DNA of 64,000 nt, taken from contig NC_049987.1 in assembly GCF_000003815.2 (NCBI RefSeq), positions 8,513,100 to 8,577,099 of the forward strand, given 5' to 3'. The stretch is from Branchiostoma floridae. Its lineage: Eukaryota; Chordata; Leptocardii; Amphioxiformes; Branchiostomatidae. Below, one piece after another: positions 31,901 to 46,900 of this stretch; within the stretch, counting starts at the first letter, position 1; the number at the start of each line of letters is the position of its first letter. The position numbers and the translations under genes are program-made. A model generated the notes under the pieces. The model did no database searches, was not told the origin of the DNA, and saw only the letters and a list, made by a program, of their open reading frames with translations.

Positions 31901-34900
31901 TATCCAAGCGAACTTTACGTGCTTCGTCGATCCAAGGACAATTTATATGTACTGTCCTTGGTCGACCCAATTTGATACCACGTATTGTATTGCATAGTTG
32001 TGGGAATGAATTATTTCCTTTCACGGCAGAAATTCGTAATTCAAAAGGACACAGGTTACAGCAAAATGTAGGGAATATGCGTATACTAACGAGATTTGGA
32101 CAGACGACACGTCCATATATTCCTGGCTCTAAGGCACAGTGTGGCCATGACGGCGAAGAGAACTCCCAGCACAACTCCCATGGTGACGGCGGCAATCACC
32201 ACGACATCCGAGCTATCTGCACAAGGGTCAACATGCGGTATTGGGGTTAGAGGTCATCCATTAACATCGATTATATATTGTCCCCATGATTAACCCAGAA
32301 AGAAAGGTAGTTGGTGTTTCTGAATGTCACAACTTCTATCATTACAGTTATGAAATCTTAATCAAATGCGGCGCAATTAATTACGACGAGTCCTCTGCCT
32401 GGTATGATACATTTGCGGTTGTGTGTGGTACTTATTTGAGGACGGGTTCATGAAGGTCACCATCCAGTCAGTCGATACCTTCTGCTGATACAGTTTCCCG
32501 CAGGGGCTACTTTAGTTCAAAATCGATATGGATAGTTTCCAACCGCCAATGATTTGTTAACCTCAAACCGCCATCTCTTTTATCCATGGATGTAAATTAC
32601 CTCCAGTGTCGCCACCGTTGTTGTCTTTAACTACTTTAGCAGCAGACATTTCACGATTGGTTGGCCCGACCAGATGGCAAGGCGTATCGCTATTTTCTGC
32701 TTTGTTGGAGAGGACGTCGCCATTTTCGAGTTTGTTAAAGTGACATTCGTTTTCATCAGCCGGCGGATTTCGTCTCTTATGACAGGCGGCCACGCGTGGC
32801 ATTATAGCAACTCAATTTCACGGGCACCAAAACAGGCTGATCTATGTAATGTTCAAATCAGGGCTTCGCCGTGTTAAGATCTCACATTTCAAAAGTTGAA
32901 GTACGCATTTCGCCGAGGAAAACTGTTCTTTGCCGCTTTGGAAAAGGCAGTTACATCACGATTGCTCCATAAACCATCCTGATAGTGTATTAAAGAGTCT
33001 TTCCGTTCTGAACATCACGGTCAGTGGGAACCATAACTGAGGAATTTAGATTGCGAAAAAGCCCCTTTACACCCCAAATCGATGGCGCTGTGTTCTGAAA
33101 ACTGCACTGTCTACTAGCTCCGGATATATCTCAATGCCATTAAAACTGATATATTGAACCGTTACAAATATGTATCCAGAGAAACTCCTTACCATCTGTG
33201 ACGTACACCCTAAACTCTTGTCTATCTTGCCCGAACATGTTAGAAGCTATGCAGACATAGTCTCCTGTGTGCGCAGACTCGGCTGAATTTATAAGCAGAA
33301 CACTTTGTATCTTGTCCTCAACAATTTTTGTTTTCTTGACGAATACATCCCCAGTCCTCCCGGTACGGTATGTTGTCTTTTTCCCGTCTTCTCCCGCTAG
33401 AGTCCAGACGATTTCCTCAGGTACAGGGTCGGAGGCTATTGTACACGTTAGTTCCACTGTGTCTCCTCCGGCTGCTGACACAGAGGAAGCCTCAGTCACA
33501 ACTTCCGGGCGACCTGTTGGAAACGACATTTACTTGAGATAATTATGCTCTTACCTGATGAGGAAAAAAAAATGTCTTATAACACCACCTTAATGATTCA
33601 CTCAAAATGATACGAATATTTCTCATGGAAGCTCATCTGCAATCATAGTACGATGCCAAATTTTCATTGAATATGGAAGGTATCCTCAAGGGAACTGCAA
33701 AGAAAGGAACGTGCAAAGAATTCTACATTGGTGAGAGTGGACGCTCATCGCTAAGTTCCATGAACACAAACTCTCAACCATTAACTATCAACACACATTG
33801 CATCACCATACCGTTTCACTAGAACAAAGTCATAATATAGGCCATTAAACGGACTATTTTGTGAGATGTATAAAGGTGACTATATAGATCATGGCTCTCC
33901 AACCATCTAGCAGAGACGGTGGGCGATGTTAAATTCCTGACACGTTTGAGCAATTGCTGACGTCACGTATACCAAATATCACGTGTTGATAAGGTCACGT
34001 GTCTGTAACTCTTGCGAGTTTACGTTCGGAAGTGATCGGTCAATTTTGATGCCGAAGAATGCGACAGTGGTCGTTGAAAATTTGATACGTGTAACGTTAT
34101 TCATTTGTGTCGGAAGAAATTTTATCATTGTTCTAACTTTAAGGTTTACCTATCATGTTTCATCTGTGTCATGCAATGGAAGTTCGGAAATTGATGTATT
34201 TGATGCATTGTCAGTAACTAAGCTTTCATGTTTGCCCTACAGTAAGTAGAAAGACGTTTGAAGTAATGTTATTGATACATGCGTTTTAGATGCTCCAGTC
34301 TGAGAACTTACCTATCACATTGATGAATGCTTCTCTCGTAACTTCGGGAAATCTTTTAGTTCTAGCAACGCAGACATAGATCCCTTCTGTCTGGTAGTTC
34401 AATGGAGACAAAGTCAATGGGTTGTTATACGGTTGATTTGTATCCTTCCGCCTCCACGTTACGTTGGGCTTGGGGTTTCCCTCTGCCAAACAGTCCACTT
34501 TGAAGACATTCTGTCCATACAAAACACTTATCTCTCCATCGAATGTTGACTTGATTCTAGGTGGAACTGAAAGATAGATAATTACAGCGATATCCATCAT
34601 CATCAACGTTTCTATAAATCATATTCCATAATACGTACTGTTACAAGCATATTCAAGAAAAAAGTATGCTATTGACTATGTATGATGCTGTGGTTCCCAG
34701 TACCATCACAGATATGATCTTTTCAATGCCTATATGATGACCCTTTCGTCTAAAGCAAACTGAATATATATGACACGTCTACCCTTTTATTTGCTTGAGA
34801 TTGACAATTACGTGGAAGTGACATTTTTACTACCCTGTGGCAGTAGTTTTGGCAGAATTCTATTCTCTGTAGAATAAAGTGAAAGTCTGTGTCTGAGAGA

Positions 34901-37900
34901 TAAGGGAAGATAGATGGTTGTGAAACCGATGTGCGTATAGTTGCTCTGTACATATAACCTTCAACAACCTCCGATACTGATGCAGATATAACTGGTCCGT
35001 ACATATAACCTCCATGTTGATTTCTCCTGTCACCCTCGGCTGGATCCCATTATCGGCCTCGCACAGGTAAGCGCCGCTGTCGGACCGGGACACTCTCGGT
35101 ATCAGCAGAGACGAGTTGCTGGAACGGATCCATGGGAAACGGAGAGTCAGCAGAATTGCTTTCAGCCCAAGGCAAGCAAAGAAAAATATTCAGGAAATAA
35201 CATTACAATGCATTTACATCTGTTGGATTAGCAACCCGTCTGAAAGCACAACACCGGTTAATCCAGATGGATGAGTTCCCGGCGTAGTTGTGCTGCCATT
35301 GTATAAATTCTAGATTGTAAATGAAGACTTGCATTAATCACTCCCAGACTTAACAGCACCTCAATGCGTCGGTGAGTTTTCTCAAAAGCACGCCGTGCTT
35401 ATGAGCTTGACTGAATGCGTGACCGTACATGCCATTAACATTATTGCCTTTGCCTTGTCAACTCCGAGATGAAATTTATACTGCCTTTTGAATAGAAAGT
35501 AGTCATTTACCATGCTGCGTCGATTGCTAAGGCTTGTCTGATTGCCAGAAGTTCAAGAGATTACTTTTGTCTGCAACCCCTGTTGACATTTGTTTGGGCT
35601 GTGTCTACCCTCTTACAAAGCAAAGAGCCTGAAGAGTAAGATATCATTATGCCGGAGATTACGTATACCCAGCGACAGATTGCTAGCAAAATATTTATGT
35701 ATGCATATGGCCAGTGAAAAATTAACTTTCTTTGACACTGAAAGATTGTAATAGATATATTTCAGTAGCCACGCTAACAAACAAAACAACATCCTCCCCG
35801 TTTCGGACATACTTTGCATGTAATGCAACTGCATAATGTTCAACAAGCAGTTTCATGATTCTAAGCACGCATGCGCAAGTCAAAGGTCAAGGTCTCTGAG
35901 ACATGGACAAAACACATCTGGAAAAAACACAACTGTAAATTTAGATTTATTTACATTTACCGCGTTTTGGAAGGATTTCCATAACAGTTGACTATCAACT
36001 TTTCAAGTTGTCAACCCGGAGATTAGACTGCAAGGTTTTTGACCCACTCACACCGGGAAGGACGTATCGAACAACTCGCCTGTGACCTTGAGCATACGCA
36101 CTTAGACCCGTGAGCCTCCTCATACCTTATTTCTGCATTTTGCGGAAGGCTGTCTCCATCTCTTGTCCAGCTGACTAGCGGGGGAGGGTTTCCCTCCCAC
36201 AGGCAGGTTAGGTTGGCGTAGGTACCCTCCAATGCCTGCAGTGAGTTTATCGGCACGGTGATGGTCGGCGAATCTGAAAATACGAAACAAGAAGTGTTGC
36301 GATATAGTAACAGACAAAGTATCAAATATACATCAATTCCCGAACTTTCATTGTAAGTGAAACAGCTCACAGCTAGGATATAAGAACTAGCTCCAACAAG
36401 ATTTCTCCAGTGTAACTGACGGAAAACAACGGATGTTGTTCGAAACGTCTGACCGTTTCCAAAATCATATCCAGTTGCTTGAGTAACCACTTATTACCTA
36501 GATGTCTGACCATCATCGATGTAAGTTCAAAGAGCGTTTGTAATAGTCCTCTATTTTGTCCGTTATAACGAAATAAACAGTCTTTGTCCTTTATAACGAA
36601 ATAAACAGTCTTATTACTCCAACGTGTACTTTGTAACTGTTGAGTCGTTGACATTCCCCGACACCCCTTAAAGATGGCGTTTTTCACACTGACATTGTTA
36701 CTCAAATACATTGGCAGACTAAACCCATTATCACTACCGTTGTCATTATTGCAATTTGCATTATTAAGTTAAACGTAGGAAGTCATGCGCCTGCACACTA
36801 GCGATATCCTTCATGCTTCTGGTTGATTGAGCTTGAGTAAGAAGGACTACATTAACTCCATTATATAGCAAAGTGGTATGCTGGAAACGTTTTGGGTGCT
36901 CATCTTGCCTTCTTGTTATAGCAAATGCCTTCGGGCACAATGTATCATTCTGTAACCAGATGGATTCGGGTGTTAAAAGGGCTTATTTACCCAGCAGAGA
37001 TAAAATGGGTCACTGAATTGCAATGTGGGCGATGATGATGTGGTAGACGTAAGCTCCCAAACAAGGTGGTTATTCAGGAAATGTCTCGGGCTGCCTTCAT
37101 GCACGCCCTCGTCAATTAAGGAAATGAAGCTGAGATACGAGCCTCGTTATGTGAACCCTTAGGACGATGTTTATTTCCTCTAATGGCAGCTGAATTCTTC
37201 CGAAGTGAATCCATTACCTGTTAATGGGTACAAATGGTAGTCTCTGGTGATACATCGTAACGTTCTGTCGAGGATTACGCCTTTCCCCGCGCGTACGTAC
37301 CCCACTGAAATATTGATAGTTTAGCTTTCTGAATCAGAAATGCTTTATATCCCTCTGTGCAGATGTTTGCAAGGTTACAGCTAGTGGTTTTCTATAGTAC
37401 AGACAAGAGCACCTCTTCCCGTCATACTAGATTAGCTAGGTGAAACACCAAAGCCAAAACATTGTACACGTACTAATCTAAGATTATTTCATCTAATACA
37501 CCATTTTCCTTCTTCATTTGTAACGTTACTTCTAAAATTAAAGTTAAAGAAGTCTTCAAGATAGGAAAAATTAACATAGGCTGAATGTTACTTTATGAGT
37601 TTGTATCCCTGTGCAACTATATGACTGCCTCTAAATATTTAAAGAAAATCAAACTATAAACTGTTACCAAATGAAATAGTTGAATATGCCATAAGTTGTT
37701 ATGAGAAGTAATTGCATTCAATATCTTGAGGCTTAGATGCTACTTAGCTGACTTTGTGCTGAGCTTCAATAACTAAAACAGATGCCAAGAAAGCCTCCAA
37801 TGATTGGCAAAGTGTGCTTCAGTAAATACAGGATTGCCCCAAAGTTGAATATAAAATAAGCAACAACACCTGCAGCTGTTGATATTGAAGCAATCGCAAT

Positions 37901-40900
37901 GTCACTTGGCAGCTCATATTTCATTAATTGAATACAGCAAAACTAATTATCGCAGATGGCAAAGGATCATTAATCTTATGTATAATACATATGAGATGTA
38001 GACACGATAACATGATATAAACTTACAGTAGACTTGTAGTTGTATCGATGTTATTTTCTGTGATGCCACGCCCTGAACCCCCTGGTCGGCTAAACAACTG
38101 ATGTTCATGGAGTCCTCCCATTTTGTCAAAGAGGGGATGCGCAGTTCTGTTTGTACGATGTCGTCTAGTGGAGCATCCTGATAGTAGGTTCCGAAGGGAT
38201 CTAAAGGTTCCGTGCCGTTGTACCACATGAGTGTGGGTAACGGCTTCCCCCCGTTCGTGCGACACACCAGTTGGAGCTCCTCACCAACGACGTACGGTCC
38301 CTTGTGTCCAGTTATCGTTGGGCTCTTTGTCGGAGGAACTGGGCAAGAAAGAAATAGTATTCTAAGAAACGTTGCTAATCCTGTTCTAACACAAAGGTTG
38401 CATTCAAATATCATATTACGCCTGTTGTGTTGGCTTATAATCTCGATATATACAGTAATAAACTACCGTCTGTAAGTAAAAATGGTCTTCAAACACCAAG
38501 TGATAGATTTTACACCATATTGGGTATAGTCAAACCAAAGAGCTTAACTTTTGTAAAGTCAAACATTTTTGGTCTGTATACAAAAGTTAAATGTAGTTTT
38601 TTTATGATAGTCTCCCGCTTTAGATGTGCAAGGCACGTACAAACCGATTTTGTATTGGGGTTCCACAAGATGTTAGAATTGTCACAGCTGGCACAGACAC
38701 ACACGGTAATTCTGTTATTTGGATATCTGTCAGAACCTATTTGCCAGTTAACAACTGACTTAAATTCAGGGCTGTATGTAGAGATCTGAATGGTAAATCG
38801 ATGAGCCCTATTACACATGAAATATTTCCATATGCATGGGTAATGATCATAAAAGCGATCCCTAGTCTTTGTAATTCAATACACTAGACTATGTGCCCTA
38901 ATCAGTAACAAGCTTGTCCATCAAAGAGTCGTTACAAGATCTGGCATCTTTATTTCTATCAATTTACTTGCAGACTGAAATCTGTCAGGTGCTTACAACA
39001 CGATCAGCTGACATCTCTAGCTTACAATTAAAACAAATTGTTAAGAAAAGTATCAGTATTGACCAGTATCTAAGTACATCAAGAAATGAGATATACATAT
39101 AAATATATGAAATAAACAGCAAATGGACGTGATGTTACTGAAAAAAATTTTCTGACAATGTGAAACAGTAGAGTCTATTCCATATTACCGAGAGGGTGTT
39201 TCTTGCCTTTTGTTCTAACATTTTGGAAATCTTTGTAACAATCTAACTGTAATAAGTAACTGTTTAGAACTATCTATAACATCTATGTGACGTTCTAAAT
39301 ATTTCTATAGTATTCAAACATGTTAGAAACATTTCTAACATCAAATACATTATTTCGAGGGCTACAATTGCTCCTGTACTCTTCGTGTCCCAAGATATGA
39401 GTTATACCCAAAGTAGTGCATATATACTGTCATGCCATCATGCCACGCCGAATGCAACGCGTCATTTGATATAAAAATGAAGTGTTGATAAGAAACATAT
39501 CTCCTTATTACACGCATCCTTCTGACGCTGGAGAAGAATCAAGCGATCAATATTCTGCCACACACTCTGGTGAGGGTGAGATGACTGGGAAAAAAAATAG
39601 CCGATACTTCACCAATACAAAAAAATCTACTCCAGCCGACAATGTTTTCCTGTGGACTTAGCCTAGACAAAAGCAGTGACCTTCCCAACCGTCTACATAT
39701 AGTTGCTGATCACCGCGATCCACTATGTAAACTGCCATTGTCGTACGAGCTCTCTTGAAATAGTGATAGCCACCAAAGTTGTGACACGTCACAATGCAAA
39801 CACAGTTGATTCATATTATATTCTGGCTAGACGAAAAATTAAACAGACTGAGTCGTAATATTCAGTTCGTTAAACTCCATCTCCGCGGCCGTTGTTGCAT
39901 ACCTTCAGACGTCTGCCACCTTTCACTTGGAGAACGTCTGCAAGCTGCAGATTATTTACAGCTATGCAATATTCTCCGCTATATTTGGAAGTGAACAATC
40001 TTCCCTTGTAATTTACCACCCACTACATGTACGTTGGAACGACACCATCATACTAAACTCACGTTTGCTAAAGGCATTCAATGGTGAAGCAATAATAAAA
40101 GAAGTGCTTCATAGCCTACAGAACAATGTGCCAAATGCCTTTTTTGATGGAGCAATGTAGATCTGTCAATGGTGAGATGAGAAAGGTCCAGGACATAATC
40201 CCATAGATGCTTTATCATGTCGGTGCCGAGCATCCAGCCCATTATCAGGGGATAGCTGGGGGAGAGAATTGATTGTTCCTGCTGCCCGGTCTGGGGATCA
40301 CTGTCATTACTTTCATTTGCCATACTTCCTGAGCCGACTGGTAATGATGTATTTGTGATGGAGGAAAAGTGGATGTTCCCTCTAACAAATGTAGCAGTTC
40401 CTTCTACGTGCCGGATACTCGGAGAGATTACCTGGAAACCACAATGGTTTTGGCAGGGTCCTTAAGGCACTGCACCTTTAATAGTTGAGGCAATGCCGTT
40501 CATGTATTACGAGGGACCATCTGCGGCAGTAGTGGCAGAATAGAAACCGTGCAAGTGCTATTGTTAAGATGATCCCTGATCAGCGTCTATCAGCCGATTG
40601 ATATAGACTCTGAAAGGCCTATTTATCATTGCCTATTATACGAAATAGAGCTGATAGAATGGCCTCCAAAGCAATTAATTTCGCTCGAAGGTATTTCAAA
40701 ACGATGTGCAATGCAACAACAACTTTGGTTTACAACCATCCCTGAATAGAGGCGGTGGGCACCATAGACTTCTTGTAACCTATGATCCACTGCTTACTGA
40801 GTCACGTGTTCTATGTGCATAACGTGACGTCACGACAGCAGTGGATTGTTCATTCCTTGACAAAGACTGGTGCTGTTCAATAGAAAATTTGGTTGAGTCC

Positions 40901-43900
40901 AATTTTTGTGTTGGATATTGCTGTTTAACTAGTTCAATAATGACTTCTACCAACACAGATGAACTTTCAAGTTAACAACTTTGGTATGTATTCCACGAGC
41001 GTCCTCATCAAAGACGAATTTTGCCCCAGCACTTCGTCAATTCGCACCGATCTATCATCCTGTAAATTTTGGAATGCTTTTCCATTTCTTTCGATTCTGG
41101 CAACCTGCCTAACTATGAGTCATTGGTGGTCCTTGAAAAGTATCTACCTACTCAGTATTCCCAAGGGCACGTCACAGCGGTCCTCTGTCCTAACGGAAAC
41201 TTAAACTTGAACGTCAACTGCACCATGTGGGAGAGGCAGGGATAATTGGCCGAGCAGAGACCCTGTCCACAGGCCCAACCCGAGGATATCGTCTCATTAT
41301 GTGTGATTTATGAGCTTAGAGGATGATGCTGCGGTCCCCTGGGAACCGCCTATGGGTACCAAACACGCAGAAAATGAATCGCAGTGGGCCATGTCGTCCA
41401 AAGTGTGCCCTTCCTGGGAGAAATAATCGATCCTTCTTTATCAGAATATCTTATTTGCCTCTACGGCGGCATTATGACATAGACACGTAACAGAAACAAC
41501 AGTCGAAAGGGAGAATCTATAAGGCTGAACCTACAACCAGCGGCATGTACAATGATTATAGCGGACAAAAATACACCACAAGAAACAACTAAACACAACT
41601 GTGGCTAAGATTCAGCGAGGCAGATATCTTTTACCTGTATTACAAGAAGATATATCAGAGTAAATGGCACCCAAGAATTGAAATGTGCATGTGCATTATC
41701 GTTTGTTCCTACATTTAAAGGTTCCACGCTGTTGTGGTCCATCATCAGTAACAACTAAGAATACAACTGTAGCTAAGATTCTACAAGGCACACGGTATCT
41801 TTTACCTGTATTACAAGAGAACATATCACAGTAAAAGGGCACCCAAGAATTGTTCCTACATTTGAAAGTCTCTCGTCGCTGTAATCCATCATCAGCCCAT
41901 GGGTGTAGGACCGCATGCGAGGCTTATTCATGACTTCTGCGCTTCAAGACTCAGCCGTGAGGATCAACATGGCGGGACATTTAATACCGCCCTAACTACA
42001 TGTAATAACGCAGCTGGAAACTCAGCGGATGACATATGTATCGTGGCCAGGGGATTTGCAAAGGTTTACGAACCATAAGGAAGTCTTCATTGATGTTAAG
42101 TGCTTATGAAAACCTACATGAATAACGGCATGTTGCCTTTATTTTCGGGACCCTGTTTCCCTCAGCAGTTCAAATGTAGTCGGCAATCTTCAACCCACCA
42201 GTCTGCCCCTTGTGGCAGCTCCTGTGGTGTTTTGTTATCTGACTTATAGGAAGTTATTAATTTGTACTGCTATTCTCCTTTTTCCGTATGGAACGTTATT
42301 GATATTTCCAGCTCCCCACTCCTTCAGGATACACTGCAGATGATTATTACAGATAAGTACTGTAGGGAATAATACCACTCCGTGTCGAACCCACCAGGGA
42401 GACGGCGATGCTATCCCCACAAGCTAAGGAAAATGCCTCTCGTGTACGGTGCTGTAATTGTTAAGAGTTACGTAGCTCACCCAGCTGTGCCAGAACTCTT
42501 ATTGAACTCACGCTAACGTTCTTGTGGTCTGGAGATGACTCGTTGTTAAGATATATCACTAACTGCTGATTAGATTTGATATTAGCCCATCCATTTCGCA
42601 AGAGTATCACGATGAGGCAATTTTGTTGTAGCTATAGCCCTATAGAAGGCAGTTGATATTTGAGCTCGACGTTCAATGTCTTACTAATATGAACTTTCTG
42701 TTAGCTTTTTATCTTCATGGGTAAGAATGGGGTGAGAAGGGAACGTCCAACTGCAAATAGAAAGGAGCAATTTAAATCCGTCAACGCTGTGAAGACTTAT
42801 AACGACAAATGTGCTGTGAAGACTTATAACGACAAATGTGCATCTTAAGGCATTGAAACGCAACTCCGCTTTGATCGTAAGTCTTCAATCTTTTGTACTT
42901 TTTTATAAAGGCATAGATTGTTGTATCTTATCTGTCTCTATGCTTTTTTCAGTACTGGGGTAGCAATAAGCGTTGCAAATAAGGAGGTGGATATTCTTTC
43001 TCACCACCCATGTTGCTGTATTTCAGGACAACTTTGACCAGGCGGGCCGCAGAGACAATGAGAAAAAGCGACACGACCATGCTGAAGATAGAAGGGAGAG
43101 GAGAAAAGGAAGCAGCTGACCAGACCGTGTCCTCGGCCCAGTTCATCTGCCAGCAGTGCAGCAGAGTGTGTAGTTCGAAGATAGGACTGTTCAGCCACAT
43201 GAGGGCCTGCAGACTTTTCAAAACTTCCCTCACATCCTCGACTACGGGGAAAGAGCCACGAGGCGAAAAAAAACCGCCGTGTGTGAGGTGAATATCTTAG
43301 CGTCTATCTAATTGCAAGCAATTGTACATTATCCTCAAAAGTCAGTTAAGATGACGTTCTAATGGTAAGCTTTTGAATTCGACACGTTATCTAAGTTACA
43401 TCTGACTGTTATTTTATAAAAGAATAAAGGTATTTCATGAGTTTGTTGATATCTATAAGGAGTAGCAAGAGTATATCTTGAACAACTGATCCGTACAGTT
43501 ACATACATGTAGATATGGGAGGCTTTACGGGCTAAATAATTAGAGCAGCGTGTTGTATGTTCTTTAACACCTTTGTTTGGTTAGATAATGGAAACTAATA
43601 TGAGATATTGACTATTGATTTCCTGTGGATGCCTAACATCCTTCTCATAAGAAGTCGATGAGCACGTCCCAGGAGACCTTGATTTGGAAACGTGCCCTGT
43701 AGCCAGGAAGCCATGCAGAATAATGAAGTTACAATTGGGGATGTGATACATCACCGCAGTGTAGGCATCGTCCGGGACCAGCTCTTAAACCCCATGATGA
43801 AGTTCCTAAGCTCAGCAGGCAGCGACTACAGGTGTCCTATCGACCCCGCACTCACATGACTTAAGCACGGTAATAGCCTCAGGCGATCCGCTACTTTGTA

Positions 43901-46900
43901 AGGAGAACTTATTTGTGTGTGGAAAAGAAGCTTGACATCAGAAGTAATAGTTCTGGTCGAGATAAATCAAAGGTTTTCATGTCAGAAATGAGAGATCCAA
44001 CAATTCAGATCCTACATTTCAGAATTTGAAAATCTAGAGGGTGCTCTTTTCTAGTTCAATGGTATCTTCCTGTCAGACTTTTTACTTAGAATAGACTGAA
44101 TTCGAAACTTTTTATTGATTCCCAATGTATGTCGAAGACAATGGTGGATAAATCTACTTGCAAGTATACGGAAACATGTGTCCGTCTGTTTCTCTGTATC
44201 GCAAGAGCGAATGTCTTCAAATCTTTTAGTGTAGTTATGGCAAGAACATTAGTTTTTTTTATACAATTGATGGATAATCTAGCAGCAAACCCTTTATAAC
44301 GGGCAAAAAGAAGGTCTTTGGAGGAGTGAAGAGCCTAGCTTAAATGTTGTTGATCAGAAATTGAAGATGTGGGTTTTAAGACGGGCAGTTTCATGTCTTT
44401 AATACACTTATGATTGACATGTGCAAAATACATTAGCAAATATAATATAAGATCTAAAGTGTTATCAGAATCATACATTTACATCTCCATTTAGCTATCT
44501 TTTTAACATGTTATTTGTCTTCTTCATTATGTCATTACCACAAAGATTCACACATTCACAAGCGTTCTTCCGACTAATTCTGCAAAGAGAGCATTGTCTA
44601 TGGGTACATAAAGAATTTACCATCCGTGAGAGCGTTCTAGACAATAACACTGCTCAACATATAAATCCAGACATCCATATATGCCAGGAAGTCCTTTCTT
44701 AGATCCTTATCAAAAATTTTACGAGCGTTTGTAAAGAGTATGCCCCATAAAGCGTGAATGGCACCTCTTTTTCAAAAAAAGACCGCGATACCTTACACTT
44801 ATCTTAGCCAGAGTGTGTCTGTGATGTTGGTGTTGAGAGAATGAGTTGATATTTTGTCCTTGAAAGTAACTGCATTAGATAGAGATTGATCAACACGTTC
44901 CCCTATGCAGATGAAAATTGATAAAACAGTTCGTCTTACGAGACAATATCAAGTTAGGGTCTGGTGAAATTTACGATCATGTCCCCCAGGCATCGATTAC
45001 GGCGCGATTTCAACAATACTGCTTTATCACTATCATTGACAGTGCCATCATTCACAGATATAAAGCGAAGAGACTGCGGGATGCTATCACAAGGTTGAGT
45101 GCGCTTCATCTGCATACCAGCACCCGCTTCCATGTTTTATGTTTCTCCACCACCACCTGCTATTATTAGGACGCCGCATTGTACAAAAGCTTGTGTGCGG
45201 ATGTTTTGACAAAGACATGAGAACACACAGCACCCCAGGCGGCCATTGGCTGCGGTTGTCGATATTGGACTTCTATCTCGCAGATATTACTCATACACTG
45301 GCGGCATGGAAACCTGCAGAGCTAACTTTTTTCCCGTGCAAAAATCCAATATCCCAAATGAGAATATCGTACACGCTATGTGTATTTCGGAGAGGGTGTG
45401 TCTTATAGATGCATTTGCTTGTTATGTTTCAGACGATACATAACGTACGATCGCGCTACCCGAAACAAAATAGGTTAGTGTTGGGGATATATCATGAATG
45501 GAACGTAACCCTACATAATAGAACTGGTCGAACCCTACATAATAGAACTGGTCGAAAAGATGGACCGGGTATATACGTTTGTGTTTGAACAGCCTTGGAT
45601 TATATCCCTTCCCATAGCAGAACGATTGCGGTCTGTGACTAGCAGTGTTTTCTTCCAAGATGCATCACTGAATCAGTGGGTGAATTGATCTACTGGAATA
45701 TAAATTACACTACTTAATAATTAACTCCGAACAAGTAAGAGACTAGTAATCATCCGTGCAGTGCCCTGATTACACTTCGGACTGGAATATTCGACCTCCT
45801 CAGCTTCGATTCGTACAACGATGACCGTCATGGCGGCAGGACCAGCTACTCCACATTATACTGGTAAGATGAAGATCTATAGGTCTATTTGTCGCCTGGG
45901 ACTGCATCATTCATCCCCGTTAATACTGCTGAAAATTAATAACGCAGCTTGCTACCTTCTGTTGTTTAGAGTGAAGGAAAAGGGTTACATTAAAACATCT
46001 GTGTCTATATTTTAGTATGATGTGATGTTCTTCAATCGTTGCAAGCGGGTGCAATTAAAACCAGAACTGAAATTAGCCCAAGTGACAAGAGTATTGAAAT
46101 CGTTATTTTGAAAAATAACTGTAAAATAGACTCATGAATCTATTGATTAAGCACCTGTGCTGATGCGGATATTGCCGTGACTTTCCAAGTCGTAAAGCGC
46201 TGCCGAACCGTCAGTTTAATATTCAGCTGGGCTAAAATTGATATAATCTTCCTCTCAATAAGTGTGACAAATTCTCGCACCTCAACTTACGTGAACTATT
46301 CACGTACACACTTATCATCCCTATTGAACTGCACTTAACATCAAACAGACATCAATCCTTACGGCTCATACTGTATTATCAAACTCTCCCAGAGAGGCCA
46401 GGATGGCTATTCTTCTCATCCGGCGTAATATATGTTAGCCATTGTGACTGGTGGCATGATGTTGTAGGTCCAACATCATTCACGAAACCAGACCATTTGA
46501 CCTCTTGGCAAGGGCGATGAGGTCTGGATACCAAAGGAACCTGAATGCCTTAGATGTGGGTAAAGAAGCCCCTAGCAACCGTGCACTTAACAGCTGGAAC
46601 GACGACTGAAGCAGATACCGTCACGTCGGACATATTTGCTAGTCGATGCGGCCGATTCATTGTATTCATACTTTCTGGCACTATCAACTACGTGGATGCT
46701 TTCTGCTGACCTAACTATGAAATACAGGATCGCAAAAATTGATTGAATTTTGCTGATGAACATACCAGCTGCCGGAATAAATTTCAGACTTCAAACATCG
46801 ATATTGGGTATTGCACTTGCAGTTATTTGCCCCACAACAACCCGATAGACACAGTGTAGGGATACTAATCCTGATATATGCATACGCAAAAGTTTAGAAT

